DNA of 64,000 nt from Ignavibacteria bacterium. Lineage in GTDB: Bacteria; Bacteroidota; Ignavibacteria; Ignavibacteriales; Ignavibacteriaceae. The notes under the pieces are model-generated. The model did not search any database. It was not told the DNA's origin and was given only the letters and a program-made list of their open reading frames with translations. Shown piece by piece: positions 8,629 through 18,147 of the stretch. Position 1 is the stretch's first letter; each line of letters starts with the position of its first letter. The DNA is taken from the NCBI GenBank assembly GCA_030684555.1, contig JAUXVN010000001.1:62001-126000 (forward strand), in the 5' to 3' direction. The translations under genes were made by a program, and so were the position numbers.

Positions 8629-10608
8629 CTACCTCACTAATATCATTTTTTTTGCATAAAAATCATTATTCACACAAAGCATATAGTAATAAACGCCACT
8701 CGCAGCTTCGATTCCTTTATCATTCTTTCCGTTCCAAATAAATTCATTCTTACCGATTATACTTTGTCCTGTATAAATTGTTTTAATCTTTTCTCCAATC
8801 ACATTGAAGACAATTAATTCAACATTCTCAACGGAAGGTGAATAAAATACTAATGAAGTGTAAATCTTGAAAGGATTCGGATAATTTTGTTCCAAAACAA
8901 AATTTACCGGGGTATATGATAAAGTTGCCGATATTTTTTTTGTACCATAAATAAAATTATAATCATGATTTGAAACCGGTTCACGATACTCTACTCCGTT
9001 GCTGTCCTTATAAGAGAAATAAAAAGAAATAACTTCCCCATTTTGGAAGGTCGGTAGTTGAGAGGAAAATAAATCACTGACGGTTTGTGAACTTAACTCT
9101 GTGTATAAATCTTGACTCGATTTCTTGGCAAAAACTTCAACTGAAGAGTTAATAATATTGGTTTTCTGAAACCTTTTCATCAATGTTGCGATATTATTTG
9201 AGTACGAAATTACCGGAAAAGTTAAAGCTCTTAATGCAGAAGAGAGTCCGTAACCTTTATTATTATCAGGTGAACTTGATTGGTCGGCAGTTTCTATTAG
9301 AATGTTTCTAACTTGCTCATTATCAATTTTAATAGGGTAACTCGAAAGTAGCAGCGCACTTATACCTGCTGCAATCGGTGCTGCTGAAGAAGTTCCACTT
9401 GCATAACCATATTCATTAGTGGAAGAAGCTGTGGCTCCATAAACAGAAACACCTTGAGTAACGATTTCCGGTTTGATTCGATTATCATAAGTTGGACCCC
9501 GTGAGCTAAAAGTGGCAATCTGATTTTGAGAATTAACCGCTCCAACTGAAATTGTGTTAAACCCATCGGCAGGAGCAGTTATATAACGCCAGCTCCCATT
9601 CCCCTCATTTCCTGCTGAGGTGATAACTATAATTCCTCTTTGGAAAGCCAGTTCAGCAGCTTTGGTCACAATGGTTGTATTACCGTTCATATCTGAGTAA
9701 GTGTAGGAACCTTCCCCTGCATCAAATTCATTATAACCGAGTGAACTGCTCGTAATATCAACCCCAATACTATCCATCCACTCGAGAGCTCTTGCGTAGT
9801 TATCTTCTTCGGCGTGAGTTTCTGTCGGAACAAATTCGGTTTTTGCAAGAACAAAACTTGCATCATAAGCAGCACCAATTAATTTGCCGGAAGAATAACC
9901 TCCAACAATTGAAAATACATAAGTTCCATGGTTGTGTTGAGAACTTGCATCATTAGCTTCATTTCGTGTAATGTTATCGTTAAATACAAAATCATATTCT
10001 GCTATTACTTTTGAATTAGATAAAGCTTCATGTTGCTGCCAATCAAATCCTGTATCAAGAAGACCGATTAAAATATTAGTTCCTGCAATTCCGCGAGTAT
10101 GAACAGCAGGAATATCTGATAAATCCAATTGTGTAAATGAGAATCCATAATCAAGTGTGTTTGTAAAAGATGATTTATTAAAGTCCGAATTGCTAACTTC
10201 AATAAAATTAAATTCTGTTTTGCGGATATACTTTTTAACAGGTTCAACCTTTTCAACAAACGGAAGAGTTTTGATAAAATTAATTCTATCTGAATTAATA
10301 TAAACACTTACTGCATTAAACCATTTCAAGCGGTGATGAATTTTTCCACCCGCATTTTCAATTGATTCAACATATTCTTCAATGACGGGAATATCTTCAT
10401 ACGTTACTATATCATCGCTAATAAACGACCTTTCCCTTCTCTCAATACTTTTCTGCGAGAGATTATTTATCGCTTTAGCATAATATGAAGACGATTTGGA
10501 AAGAATAGAATTCTTGTTAATCCCCTTATCTTTAAAATAAACAATATATTTTTCCTGTGGAAAAGTATAGCAGCTAAATGTGATGATAAGGATAATCAAT
10601 AATCTCAT
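8629..10608 (-). CDS. Subtilisin-like serine protease with T9SS sorting domain
   Basis: A 659-residue secreted S8 peptidase. The chosen ATG at 10608 gives a clean signal peptide (MRLLIILIITFSCYTFPQ); an upstream in-frame start would overlap lepB by about 60 bases and lacks a signal, so it was rejected. The catalytic triad is visible as LLDTGFDW (Asp), HNHGTYVFSIVGG (His) and GTSSAAPIAAG (Ser), with an Asn-containing SAGNEGNG oxyanion region. The C-terminus carries a T9SS type-A domain (LEQNYPNPFKIYTSL, then GVYYYMLCVNNDFYAKKMILVR), so the enzyme should be exported across the outer membrane. An N-terminal I9-like prodomain is likely between about residues 20 and 130. Confidence 0.9.
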   Translation of the reverse strand: MRLLIILIITFSCYTFPQEKYIVYFKDKGINKNSILSKSSSYYAKAINNLSQKSIERRERSFISDDIVTYEDIPVIEEYVESIENAGGKIHHRLKWFNAVSVYINSDRINFIKTLPFVEKVEPVKKYIRKTEFNFIEVSNSDFNKSSFTNTLDYGFSFTQLDLSDIPAVHTRGIAGTNILIGLLDTGFDWQQHEALSNSKVIAEYDFVFNDNITRNEANDASSQHNHGTYVFSIVGGYSSGKLIGAAYDASFVLAKTEFVPTETHAEEDNYARALEWMDSIGVDITSSSLGYNEFDAGEGSYTYSDMNGNTTIVTKAAELAFQRGIIVITSAGNEGNGSWRYITAPADGFNTISVGAVNSQNQIATFSSRGPTYDNRIKPEIVTQGVSVYGATASSTNEYGYASGTSSAAPIAAGISALLLSSYPIKIDNEQVRNILIETADQSSSPDNNKGYGLSSALRALTFPVISYSNNIATLMKRFQKTNIINSSVEVFAKKSSQDLYTELSSQTVSDLFSSQLPTFQNGEVISFYFSYKDSNGVEYREPVSNHDYNFIYGTKKISATLSYTPVNFVLEQNYPNPFKIYTSLVFYSPSVENVELIVFNVIGEKIKTIYTGQSIIGKNEFIWNGKNDKGIEAASGVYYYMLCVNNDFYAKKMILVR

Positions 10609-10636
10609 AAAAATTCCATTCTCGATTTTTATCTTC

Positions 10637-11527
10637 TCAATGTAATAGATGTAAAATTCTACTCCAACGAATTGAAGGAAGTAAACCTTCAGATTCATTA
10701 TCTACTGACCAATAAATTAGTTCGGCTCTTCCAATAATCAATTCTTGTGGTACAAATCCCCAATATCGGCTGTCCAGGCTGTCATCTCTATTATCTCCTA
10801 ACATAAAATAATAGTTCTTTTTGAATGTGTAGTTTGAGATGACTTTTTCTTTTAGGTAAATCTTACCATCTCGAATACTAATTACACGTTCACCATGTTC
10901 ACGATCAATAATATTCTTCCATTCATTAATGTTATAAAGGTCAAGATTTATAACTGCACCTTCTTTGGGGACTACAATTGGTCCATAGTTATCTTCATTC
11001 CAGTTTTTACCAACCGGAAATATTTTGTCTGAATCAAATATAAGTGAACCTTCTCTGCTATTATTAATAAGAATTTTTTCGGATTCATTTAGCTCTACAT
11101 TATTTATAAAAACATTTTTGCTGATTATTTTTATTGTATCGCCGGGAAGTCCTATTAATCTTTTAATGTAATTTATATTTTCAGAAGGAGTAAGTTCGTC
11201 CTTATTTCCGGGAAATTTAAAAACAACTATTTCATTTCTTAACGGCTCTCTTATCCCCGGAGTTTCAAACTTAGGAATTTTGAAATCAAACAAAGGGAAT
11301 TTTCCTGAAGTCTTTGTTCCGTACAAAAGTTTATTAACTACTATAAAGTCACCCACCAATAGAGTTTCCCGCATCGAAGCTGTAGGGATTTTGAAAGCTT
11401 CGACAAAAAAAGCTTTTAGGAAAAAAGCTGCTGTAACCGCAATAAATATTACTAATGTATATTCTTTTAGTTTATATCTTACTTTTGGGGTAAGAAAACT
11501 ATTTTTCTTTTCATCGGAATTTTCCAA
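10637..11527 (-). CDS. lepB: Signal peptidase I
   Basis: A 296-residue type I signal peptidase, which removes Sec signal peptides at the periplasmic face. One membrane anchor is seen at about residues 15-35, then the catalytic-serine box IPTASMRETLLVGDFIVVNK, the lysine box YIKRLIGLPGDTI and the C-terminal MLGDNRDDSLDSRYWGFVP. It lies between lepA (14 bases upstream) and the secreted protease (28 bases downstream), the common lepA-lepB order. Confidence 0.97.
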   Translation of the reverse strand: MENSDEKKNSFLTPKVRYKLKEYTLVIFIAVTAAFFLKAFFVEAFKIPTASMRETLLVGDFIVVNKLLYGTKTSGKFPLFDFKIPKFETPGIREPLRNEIVVFKFPGNKDELTPSENINYIKRLIGLPGDTIKIISKNVFINNVELNESEKILINNSREGSLIFDSDKIFPVGKNWNEDNYGPIVVPKEGAVINLDLYNINEWKNIIDREHGERVISIRDGKIYLKEKVISNYTFKKNYYFMLGDNRDDSLDSRYWGFVPQELIIGRAELIYWSVDNESEGLLPSIRWSRILHLLH

Positions 11528-11541
11528 TTGACCAAACCTGA

Positions 11542-13335
11542 TTAGTCTTCAATTTGTAAAACAGCAAGGAATGCTTCTTGAGGGATTTCAACATTACCGA
11601 CTTGTTTCATTCGCTTCTTTCCTTCTTTCTGTTTTTCAAGAAGTTTTCGTTTTCGCGAAATATCACCACCATAACATTTTGCAAGAACATTCTTACGCAT
11701 TGCTTTAACGGTTGATTTGGAAATTACCTTTGTTCCGATGGCTGCTTGAATCGATATTTCGAAAAGCTGGCGTGGGATTAAGTCTTTCAGTTTTTCACAA
11801 ACTTTTCTTCCCCAATCATAAGATTTTATTCTATGAACAATCATCGAAAGAGCATCAACAGGTTCGCTGTTAAGTAGGATATCAAGTTTCACAAGTTCAG
11901 ATTTTCTATAACCAATAAACTCATAATCAAAAGAAGCATAACCACGTGTAGTTGATTTCAATTTATCGTAAAAATCAAAAATAATTTCAGCTAAAGGAAA
12001 TTCAAATTCTACATCGGCACGGGTGGGATCAATGTATGTTGTGTTTTTATATGTCCCCCGTTTATCCATAGCGAGTTTCATAATGTTTCCGACGTACTCA
12101 CTTGGCGTAACTATTTGTGATTTTACATATGGTTCTTCAACATATTCTATATCACCAACATGTGGCATTTGTGCCGGATTATCTACAACTATTTTATCGC
12201 CATTTCGTTTGTAGACATGATACTCAACATTGGGGAGTGTGGTAATAATTGACTGGTTAAATTCTCTATATAACCTTTCCTGAACAATTTCCATATGAAG
12301 CAGTCCAAGAAAACCGCATCTAAAACCAAAACCTAATGCTACAGAAGTTTCAGGTTCATAAACTAATGCAGAATCATTTAAACGAAATTTTTCTAATGCA
12401 TCACGTAAATCTTCAAACTCTTCAGTATTTGTTGGATATAAACCGCTATAAACCATTGGTTTAATTTCTTTGTATCCGGGAAGAGCCTCTGTTGCTCCTC
12501 CTTTTGCCAATGTAATTGTATCACCTACTTTTGTATCATGAACATCCTTAATGCCCGCGATTACATAGCCGACATTTCCCGCAGAAATTTCTCCGGTTCT
12601 TACTTTCTTTAATCCAAGAATACCAACTTCTTCAGCCTCGTACTGAATATCGTGAGCAAAGAATCGTAATTTAGATTTTTCTTTTAAAACACCGTTTTTA
12701 ATTCGCACATAAGCAACGGCACCGCGGTAAGGATCAAATACAGAATCAAAAATCAATGCTTGTAACGGACTTTGCTCATCCCCCACCGGTGGAGGAACTC
12801 GTTTCACTATATTTTCTAAAATTTCTTCAATACCAAGTTTAGATTTTGCACTTGCAAGTAAGATGGCAGAATCATCACATCCTAAAAGATCAATCACTTG
12901 TCCTTTAATTCTGTCGACTTCTGCACTTGGCAAATCTATCTTATTAAGAACAGGAATTATTTCAAGTCCACCCTCAATAGCAAGATACAGATTACTTATC
13001 GTCTGTGCCTCAACACCTTGTGCAGCATCAACAATTAATATTGCCCCTTCACAGGCTGCTAATGAGCGTGACACTTCATAAGAAAAATCGACATGTCCCG
13101 GAGTATCAATTAAGTTAAGTATATAATCCTTTCCATCATTAGCTTTATATTTCATTTGAATTGCGTGGGATTTAATCGTAATCCCGCGCTCACGTTCTAA
13201 ATCCATATCATCAAGAACTTGAGCTTTAGCTTCGCGTTTAGAAACTGTTCCCGTATATTCTAACAAACAATCTGCAATAGTTGACTTACCATGATCAATG
13301 TGAGCAATAATGCAAAAATTTCTGATGTTTTTCAT
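11542..13335 (-). CDS. lepA: Elongation factor 4 (LepA), back-translocating ribosomal GTPase
   Basis: A 597-residue translational GTPase of normal length. The N-terminal G domain shows AHIDHGKST (G1), DTPGHVDF (G3) and NKIDLP (G4); the C-terminal region holds the LepA-specific domain with [19 protein letters not shown] and the final [12 protein letters not shown]. First gene of the operon lepA-lepB-protease-methyltransferase-hypothetical. Confidence 0.98.
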   Translation of the reverse strand: MKNIRNFCIIAHIDHGKSTIADCLLEYTGTVSKREAKAQVLDDMDLERERGITIKSHAIQMKYKANDGKDYILNLIDTPGHVDFSYEVSRSLAACEGAILIVDAAQGVEAQTISNLYLAIEGGLEIIPVLNKIDLPSAEVDRIKGQVIDLLGCDDSAILLASAKSKLGIEEILENIVKRVPPPVGDEQSPLQALIFDSVFDPYRGAVAYVRIKNGVLKEKSKLRFFAHDIQYEAEEVGILGLKKVRTGEISAGNVGYVIAGIKDVHDTKVGDTITLAKGGATEALPGYKEIKPMVYSGLYPTNTEEFEDLRDALEKFRLNDSALVYEPETSVALGFGFRCGFLGLLHMEIVQERLYREFNQSIITTLPNVEYHVYKRNGDKIVVDNPAQMPHVGDIEYVEEPYVKSQIVTPSEYVGNIMKLAMDKRGTYKNTTYIDPTRADVEFEFPLAEIIFDFYDKLKSTTRGYASFDYEFIGYRKSELVKLDILLNSEPVDALSMIVHRIKSYDWGRKVCEKLKDLIPRQLFEISIQAAIGTKVISKSTVKAMRKNVLAKCYGGDISRKRKLLEKQKEGKKRMKQVGNVEIPQEAFLAVLQIED

Positions 13336-13349
13336 TCATTCCTTTAAAA

Positions 13350-13493
13350 TTAGAAAGTAAATTTAACATGTAAAGGCTTGTAATACAATTCAGTTCCACC
13401 AAGTATATCAATGAAATTGACACCCGCTGTTATTTCAAAACCATTTGAACATTTTTTGTACTGAATCAACAGTTTAATTTTTGTAATTTTAGG
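13350..13493 (-). pseudogene. Possible C-terminal remnant of an outer-membrane protein gene
   Basis: Upstream of lepA, the minus strand is open for 47 codons between two in-frame TAA codons, without any start codon. The translation (for example GFEITAGVNFIDILGGTEL and ending YKPLHVKFTF) has the alternating pattern and terminal Phe typical of outer-membrane beta-strands. This looks like the tail of a decayed gene whose body has been deleted; the region now also serves as leader for lepA and for the divergent phosphoesterase. Chance is not excluded. Confidence 0.35.
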
Positions 13494-13511
13494 TTAAAAA
13501 TAAAAAGGCTT

Positions 13512-15338
13512 ATGAAAAGATTTAGAATAGTTTTACTACTTGCAATTGTATTAAATTTTGTCACAATTGCTCAACAGCAATTCAATTTCGGTTGGTTGAC
13601 AGACATCCACATTGGTGCTCCCGGAGCAGAAACAGATCTTTTAAATGTTGTTAATGATATAAATCAAAGATCAGAAATAAAATTTGTAATAGCTTCGGGT
13701 GATATTACTGAAAAAGGAAAAAATAGCGAGCTAATTCAGGCTAAGAATATTCTTGATAATCTAAAAATCCCCTATTACATGATACCGGGGAATCATGATA
13801 CTAAATGGAGTGAAAGTGGCGGAACACAATTTCTAAAACTTTGGGGAAATGATAATTTTGTATTCGAATTTAATTCAGTAAAATTTATTGGTATTAACAG
13901 CGGAATACTACTTAAAGGCGGCGGCGGTCATGTTTCACCGGAAACTTTAAAATGGCTTGATTCAATTCTTACTAAAACAAGTTCAAACCAGGAAATTTAT
14001 TTCTTCACCCATCATCCACTTTCCTCTGATATAGATAACTGGTTTGAAATAACAAACAGACTTCGAACTAAAAATATCAAAGCAATTTTTCATGGGCACG
14101 ATCACGGAAATAAACTATTTAATTATAACGGTATCCCCGCTGTAATGAGTCGTTCAACGTTAACTGATAAGAAATCCTGGGGTTACACTATAGTTGAAAG
14201 CAGAAGTGATTCTATAATCTTTTATGAAATGAATAAAGAATACAAACAGAAAAAATGGGGAGCTATTTTTAAAGAAATAGATTTAAGAATTCCTCTTATC
14301 GATTCTTCTCAAACAGCTAATTATGGTGTAAAAGTCCTTTGGAAAAAAGAGCTTTCTTCAACAATGGTTCATGCTCCTATTGTCTACAAGAACAAGATTT
14401 ATTTATCGACAAAAAATGGAGATATTTTTTGTTATGATGCAAAAGGAACTCAAATCTGGAAATACCATGTAAACGGAACTATTGTAAGCAGACTCGCTGC
14501 TGAAGATGATTTGATTATTGCCGCAACAATTGAAGGTGATTTACTCACAATTAATGCTAATGATGGAAAAGTTGTTCAAATAATCGGAATAACTGAACCA
14601 ATAACCTCCCAAATTACTGTAGGATTAATTCCAATCGGAGGCGAGAAATATTATGGAATTCTTTTCGGAACAGCAGAAGGAAAACTCTATTGTTACGAAT
14701 TGAGTACACTTGATTTGATATGGGAGAATTCCAACGCAACAGGAATGATTGAAACGAGACCATTAATTATTTCTGATCGAGTCGTTTATGGAAGCTGGGA
14801 CGGATATATGTATTGCATTGATCTGAAGTCTGGAATGCTAAATTGGAGCTGGAGTGAGAACACGAATTTTTATTATTCTCCCGCCGCATCTGTTCCTGTA
14901 ACAGATGGAAAAAATCTTTATGTCCCGACTCCTGATAAATTTGTTTCTGCGGTTGATCTATTATTAGGTAGAACTATTTGGCGTAAAAATGATTTCGCCG
15001 CATGGGAATCAATTGGCATTAACAGTAGTTATAATCATCTCTACGTAAAAAGTATGAGTGATAAATTTTATGTGGTTAATCCAAAAGATGGAAGAAGAAT
15101 TAAAGAAATCAATTTAAAATATGGGCTTGATACAACTCCGAACGAAATTGTTGAATCAAAAGGGAATGTAATTTTTAATGGGAAAAATGGGATTATATAT
15201 TCGTTAAATAATAAATTTGAAACTAAACCACTTTTGTTTTTGGGAACAGCACGAACTTTAAGTACAATAAAAATTAATGAGAATACATTTCTTGCCTCAA
15301 ATATGGACGGCAGAATAATTTTATTCAGTATACAATAA
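13512..15338 (+). CDS. Secreted metallophosphoesterase fused to PQQ-like beta-propeller
   Basis: A 608-residue two-domain protein. After a Sec signal peptide (residues 1-20), a calcineurin-like phosphoesterase domain spans about 24-250 with all core metal motifs: LTDIHIG (D-x-H), SGDITEKG, PGNHDTKW, FFTHHPLSSD and FHGHDHGN. Residues about 275-605 form a PQQ-like/WD-type propeller with repeats such as GDIFCYDAKGTQIWKYHV and GYMYCIDLKSGMLNWSW. The family cleaves phosphomono- or diesters; the propeller is probably a binding platform. It lies directly upstream of the nos genes on the same strand but is separated by about 270 bases, so a functional link is only positional. Confidence 0.88.
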   Translation: MKRFRIVLLLAIVLNFVTIAQQQFNFGWLTDIHIGAPGAETDLLNVVNDINQRSEIKFVIASGDITEKGKNSELIQAKNILDNLKIPYYMIPGNHDTKWSESGGTQFLKLWGNDNFVFEFNSVKFIGINSGILLKGGGGHVSPETLKWLDSILTKTSSNQEIYFFTHHPLSSDIDNWFEITNRLRTKNIKAIFHGHDHGNKLFNYNGIPAVMSRSTLTDKKSWGYTIVESRSDSIIFYEMNKEYKQKKWGAIFKEIDLRIPLIDSSQTANYGVKVLWKKELSSTMVHAPIVYKNKIYLSTKNGDIFCYDAKGTQIWKYHVNGTIVSRLAAEDDLIIAATIEGDLLTINANDGKVVQIIGITEPITSQITVGLIPIGGEKYYGILFGTAEGKLYCYELSTLDLIWENSNATGMIETRPLIISDRVVYGSWDGYMYCIDLKSGMLNWSWSENTNFYYSPAASVPVTDGKNLYVPTPDKFVSAVDLLLGRTIWRKNDFAAWESIGINSSYNHLYVKSMSDKFYVVNPKDGRRIKEINLKYGLDTTPNEIVESKGNVIFNGKNGIIYSLNNKFETKPLLFLGTARTLSTIKINENTFLASNMDGRIILFSIQ

Positions 15339-15367
15339 TTATTGGATTACGAACTGAATCTCACAAA

Positions 15368-15385
15368 CCAATTATATATAGTTGG
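15368..15385. promoter_or_regulatory. Near-perfect 18-bp palindrome downstream of the phosphoesterase gene
   Basis: CCAATTATATATAGTTGG equals its own reverse complement at 16 of 18 positions. It lies 30 bases after the phosphoesterase stop and about 225 bases before the cytochrome start. No T-tract follows, so it is not a classical terminator; it could be an operator or a weak hairpin. Confidence 0.3.
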
Positions 15386-15544
15386 ATACAACTAAAGTTC
15401 GAATCATTATTAAACATCACAAAACGATCATGAATATTGAGTAATTTATTTTTCCACATGCAAAAATAAGCGATTAGGTTTGACGAAGAGAAATTATTTA
15501 TTCGGCTCCCTCCTAAATAAAATTTTTATTTTTTTTACTTGCAT

Positions 15545-15590
15545 CATATTTGAAAAAAACTTATTTTTTTATCGGATAAAAATATCTGAT
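15545..15590 (+). promoter_or_regulatory. Candidate promoter -7 element and operator dyad of the nos operon
   Basis: CATATTTG at 15545-15552 is one mismatch from the Bacteroidota -7 consensus TAnnTTTG. About 20 bases further on, ATCGGATA-AAAA-TATCTGAT (15571-15590) is an inverted repeat with 7 of 8 matching arm positions, 20 bases before the cytochrome ATG. The location fits a repressor or activator site for the nos cluster; it does not match the canonical TTGAT-N4-ATCAA Fnr box. Inference only. Confidence 0.35.
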
Positions 15591-15610
15591 TATAAATTAT
15601 AGGTAAAGGA

Positions 15611-16102
15611 ATGAAAAAAACGAACAAATTGTTACTTGGTTTGACAGCACTATTACTCATATCAACTACGATTACTTCTTGTAGAGGAGATTCTAAATCA
15701 GACAAGCCCCAAGAATTGGGCAGTAAACCCGATATAAGTGCATGGGAAATGGAAAATGGATTTGGTATGGTTAAAACGAAACTCAATCTTCCTCCAATTA
15801 ACCCTGAGTTAGCTAAAAAGGGAGAAAAACTATTTGAATCAAAATGTGCATCATGCCATAAACTTGATGAAAAATATGCCGGACCAGCACAGAGAGATGT
15901 GCTAAGAAGGATATCCCCGGAATTTTTTATTAATATGGTTATTAATCCTGACGAAAATATAGAGAAACATCCTCACATAAAAGAATTATTAGGCATCTAT
16001 ATGTTAAAGATGACTAATCAAAATGTGAATTTTAATGATGCAAGGCAAATATTGGAGTATTTCAGATTGCTTGAATCCGAGCTTCCTTCTAAAACTAATT
16101 AA
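15611..16102 (+). CDS. c-type cytochrome lipoprotein of the nos cluster
   Basis: A 163-residue mono-heme cytochrome c. Lipobox TITSC ends at Cys24, predicting a periplasm-facing lipid anchor; the heme-binding motif is CASCH at residues 79-83, and the distal ligand is probably Met131 or Met134. A good GGTAAAGGA Shine-Dalgarno region precedes the ATG. It comes 33 bases before nosZ. In clade II nos clusters small cytochromes c (NosC-type) are thought to carry electrons from the quinol pool to NosZ, and that is the likely role here. Confidence 0.9.
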   Translation: MKKTNKLLLGLTALLLISTTITSCRGDSKSDKPQELGSKPDISAWEMENGFGMVKTKLNLPPINPELAKKGEKLFESKCASCHKLDEKYAGPAQRDVLRRISPEFFINMVINPDENIEKHPHIKELLGIYMLKMTNQNVNFNDARQILEYFRLLESELPSKTN

Positions 16103-16135
16103 TAATTGAATAATTCAAACAAAGAAGAGGTTACT

Positions 16136-18091
16136 ATGAACTCAACTTATATAAGAATGATAACAGTTGCTGTAGTTATTATTGCTTCAGTTTTCTTAGT
16201 TCACAATGGATGCCAGCAATCAAAGGACTTAATATCAGGTGATGTTGCCCAACAAGTCTACGTTAAACCCGGAACTTATGATGATTTTTATTTATTTACA
16301 TCAGGTGGTTTCAGTGGTCAAGTTGGAGTGTATGGACTTCCCTCAGGTAGGTTATTTCGAGTAATTCCTGTCTTTTCACAGGATGCTGAAAGAGCGTGGG
16401 GTTATTCGGAAGAAACTAAACCGATGTTTATGACTTCTTACGGATCTGTACCATGGGATGATGCTCACCATCCAAAAATTTCTCAGACAGATGGAATTGC
16501 AGATGGAAGGTGGCTTTTTATCAACGGTAATAATACCCCACGTGTCGCAAGAATTGATCTAACCACATTCACAACTGCTGAAATTATTGAAATTCCGAAC
16601 TCCGGCGGTAATCATGGCTCGCCATTTATAACTGAAAACACTGAATATGTTGTTGCTTCAACCAGATTCAGCGTTCCCATCCCGAACAGAGATGTTGCAA
16701 TTAATTCTTACAAAGAAAATTTCAAAGGCACGATTAGTTTTATCAAAGTTGATAATGACGGAAAAATGAACGTAGAATTTCAAGTTCTTGTGCCTGGCTT
16801 CCATTATGATTTGGCACATAGTGGTAAAGGTCCGTCACATGGATGGGCTTTCTTCACAAGTTATAACTCAGAACAGGCAAATACTCTACTCGAAGTAAAT
16901 GCATCACAGAACGACAAAGATTTTATTGCAGCTGTCAATTGGAAAAAAGCCGAAGAATATATTAAACAAGGAAAGTTTAAAACTTTCACAACTGAGTATT
17001 ACAGAAACTATTTTGATAAAAAGAAACACACCGGAGTTTCAGAGAAAAAAACTGAAGTAAAAGTATTAATCCCGAGCGAATGTCCTGGGTTGGTATACTA
17101 TATCCCGACTCCAAAATCTCCCCACGGTGTAGATGTAGATCCATCAGGTGAATACATTGCTGCAGGCGGAAAACTTGCGGCTGTCATCCCGGTTCATTCA
17201 TTTAGTAAAATAATTAAAGCAATTGAAAACAAGGATTTCGAAACCTCGATAGATGGAATTCCGGTATTAAAGTATGAATCTGTTGTTGCTGGAGAAGTTA
17301 AAGATGTAGGTCTGGGGCCATTGCATACCGAATTTGATAATGAAGGTTTCGGTTACACTTCCTCATTTATTTCTTCTGAGATAGTAAAATGGAAAATTGG
17401 CACTTGGGAAGTTGTTGATCGTATTCCTGCTTATTATTCCATTGGGCATCTATGTATTCCCGGAGGAGATACAAAAAAACCATGGGGAAAATATGTGATT
17501 GCATTGAACAAAATTACAAAAGATAGATATTTGCCTACAGGACCTGAGTTAACACAATCAGCTCAATTGATTGATATTTCAGGGGAGAAAATGAAATTAT
17601 TGTTGGATTTTCCAACTATAGGTGAACCCCATTATGCGCAAGCGATTCCTGCAGATATAATCATGAAAAACTCTAAGAAAATTTATCCTATCGAAGAGAA
17701 CATGCATCAATATGCAGTCAAAGCTGAAAAAGAAACTCGTGTTGTTAGAGATGGGAACATTGTTCGAGTTTATATGTCAACTATACGAACTCACTTTGTA
17801 CCCGATAATATTGAAGGAATCAAGGTCGGTGATGTCGTTTATTTCCACGTTACAAATCTTGAACAGGATTGGGACATTCCACATGGCTTTGCAGTGAAGG
17901 GGGCAAATAATTCAGAATTACTAATTATGCCGGGCGCAACTGAAACACTAAAATGGGAACCCAAAAGAGAAGGGGTTTATCCTTTCTATTGTACTGATTT
18001 CTGTTCTGCACTACATCAGGAAATGCAAGGATATATAAGAGTATCAGGGAAAGATTCATCTGTACCGTTGTCATGGAATACTGGCAAATAA
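16136..18091 (+). CDS. nosZ: Nitrous-oxide reductase, Sec-dependent clade II
   Basis: A 651-residue NosZ, which reduces N2O to N2 in the periplasm. The ATG at 16136 is preceded by AAAGAAGAGG; an upstream TTG at 16106 lacks such a site. The N-terminus is a plain Sec-type hydrophobic signal with no twin arginine, which defines clade II. CuZ histidines appear in DAHHPKISQTDG, GGNHGSPF, SPHGVDVDP, GPLHTEFD and GEPHYAQ. The C-terminal cupredoxin domain has the CuA site as WDIPHGF and CTDFCSALHQEMQGY (C-x3-C-x3-H-x2-M). A Cys at residue 26 (HNGC) could allow lipidation but is not a canonical lipobox. Confidence 0.97.
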   Translation: MNSTYIRMITVAVVIIASVFLVHNGCQQSKDLISGDVAQQVYVKPGTYDDFYLFTSGGFSGQVGVYGLPSGRLFRVIPVFSQDAERAWGYSEETKPMFMTSYGSVPWDDAHHPKISQTDGIADGRWLFINGNNTPRVARIDLTTFTTAEIIEIPNSGGNHGSPFITENTEYVVASTRFSVPIPNRDVAINSYKENFKGTISFIKVDNDGKMNVEFQVLVPGFHYDLAHSGKGPSHGWAFFTSYNSEQANTLLEVNASQNDKDFIAAVNWKKAEEYIKQGKFKTFTTEYYRNYFDKKKHTGVSEKKTEVKVLIPSECPGLVYYIPTPKSPHGVDVDPSGEYIAAGGKLAAVIPVHSFSKIIKAIENKDFETSIDGIPVLKYESVVAGEVKDVGLGPLHTEFDNEGFGYTSSFISSEIVKWKIGTWEVVDRIPAYYSIGHLCIPGGDTKKPWGKYVIALNKITKDRYLPTGPELTQSAQLIDISGEKMKLLLDFPTIGEPHYAQAIPADIIMKNSKKIYPIEENMHQYAVKAEKETRVVRDGNIVRVYMSTIRTHFVPDNIEGIKVGDVVYFHVTNLEQDWDIPHGFAVKGANNSELLIMPGATETLKWEPKREGVYPFYCTDFCSALHQEMQGYIRVSGKDSSVPLSWNTGK

Positions 18092-18103
18092 GAAATACTA
18101 TTT

Positions 18104-18127
18104 ATTGGGGAATGCAAATTCCCCAAT
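18104..18127 (+). terminator. Stem-loop between nosZ and the next nos gene
   Basis: ATTGGGGAA (18104-18112) and TTCCCCAAT (18119-18127) form a perfect 9-bp stem with a six-base loop, starting 12 bases after the nosZ stop. GTTTT follows, a weak U-tract. It could be a partial terminator or an mRNA-stabilising hairpin that sets nosZ expression above that of the accessory genes downstream. Confidence 0.55.
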
Positions 18128-18147
18128 GTTTTAAAGGTAAAATAATT

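Noticed and set aside
10609-10698. Upstream start for the secreted protease
   Set aside because: It would overlap lepB by about 60 bases and put a non-signal extension before a clear signal peptide.
15395-15405. GTTCGAATC, like a tRNA T-loop
   Set aside because: No acceptor or anticodon stem can be formed around it; the same string occurs by chance inside the first gene.
16106-16135. TTG start for nosZ
   Set aside because: The ATG at 16136 has a strong ribosome site and gives a proper signal peptide.
18073-18147. Longer form of the membrane protein after nosZ, starting inside nosZ
   Set aside because: It would be translated through the stem-loop, and the ATG at 18148 has a better ribosome site.
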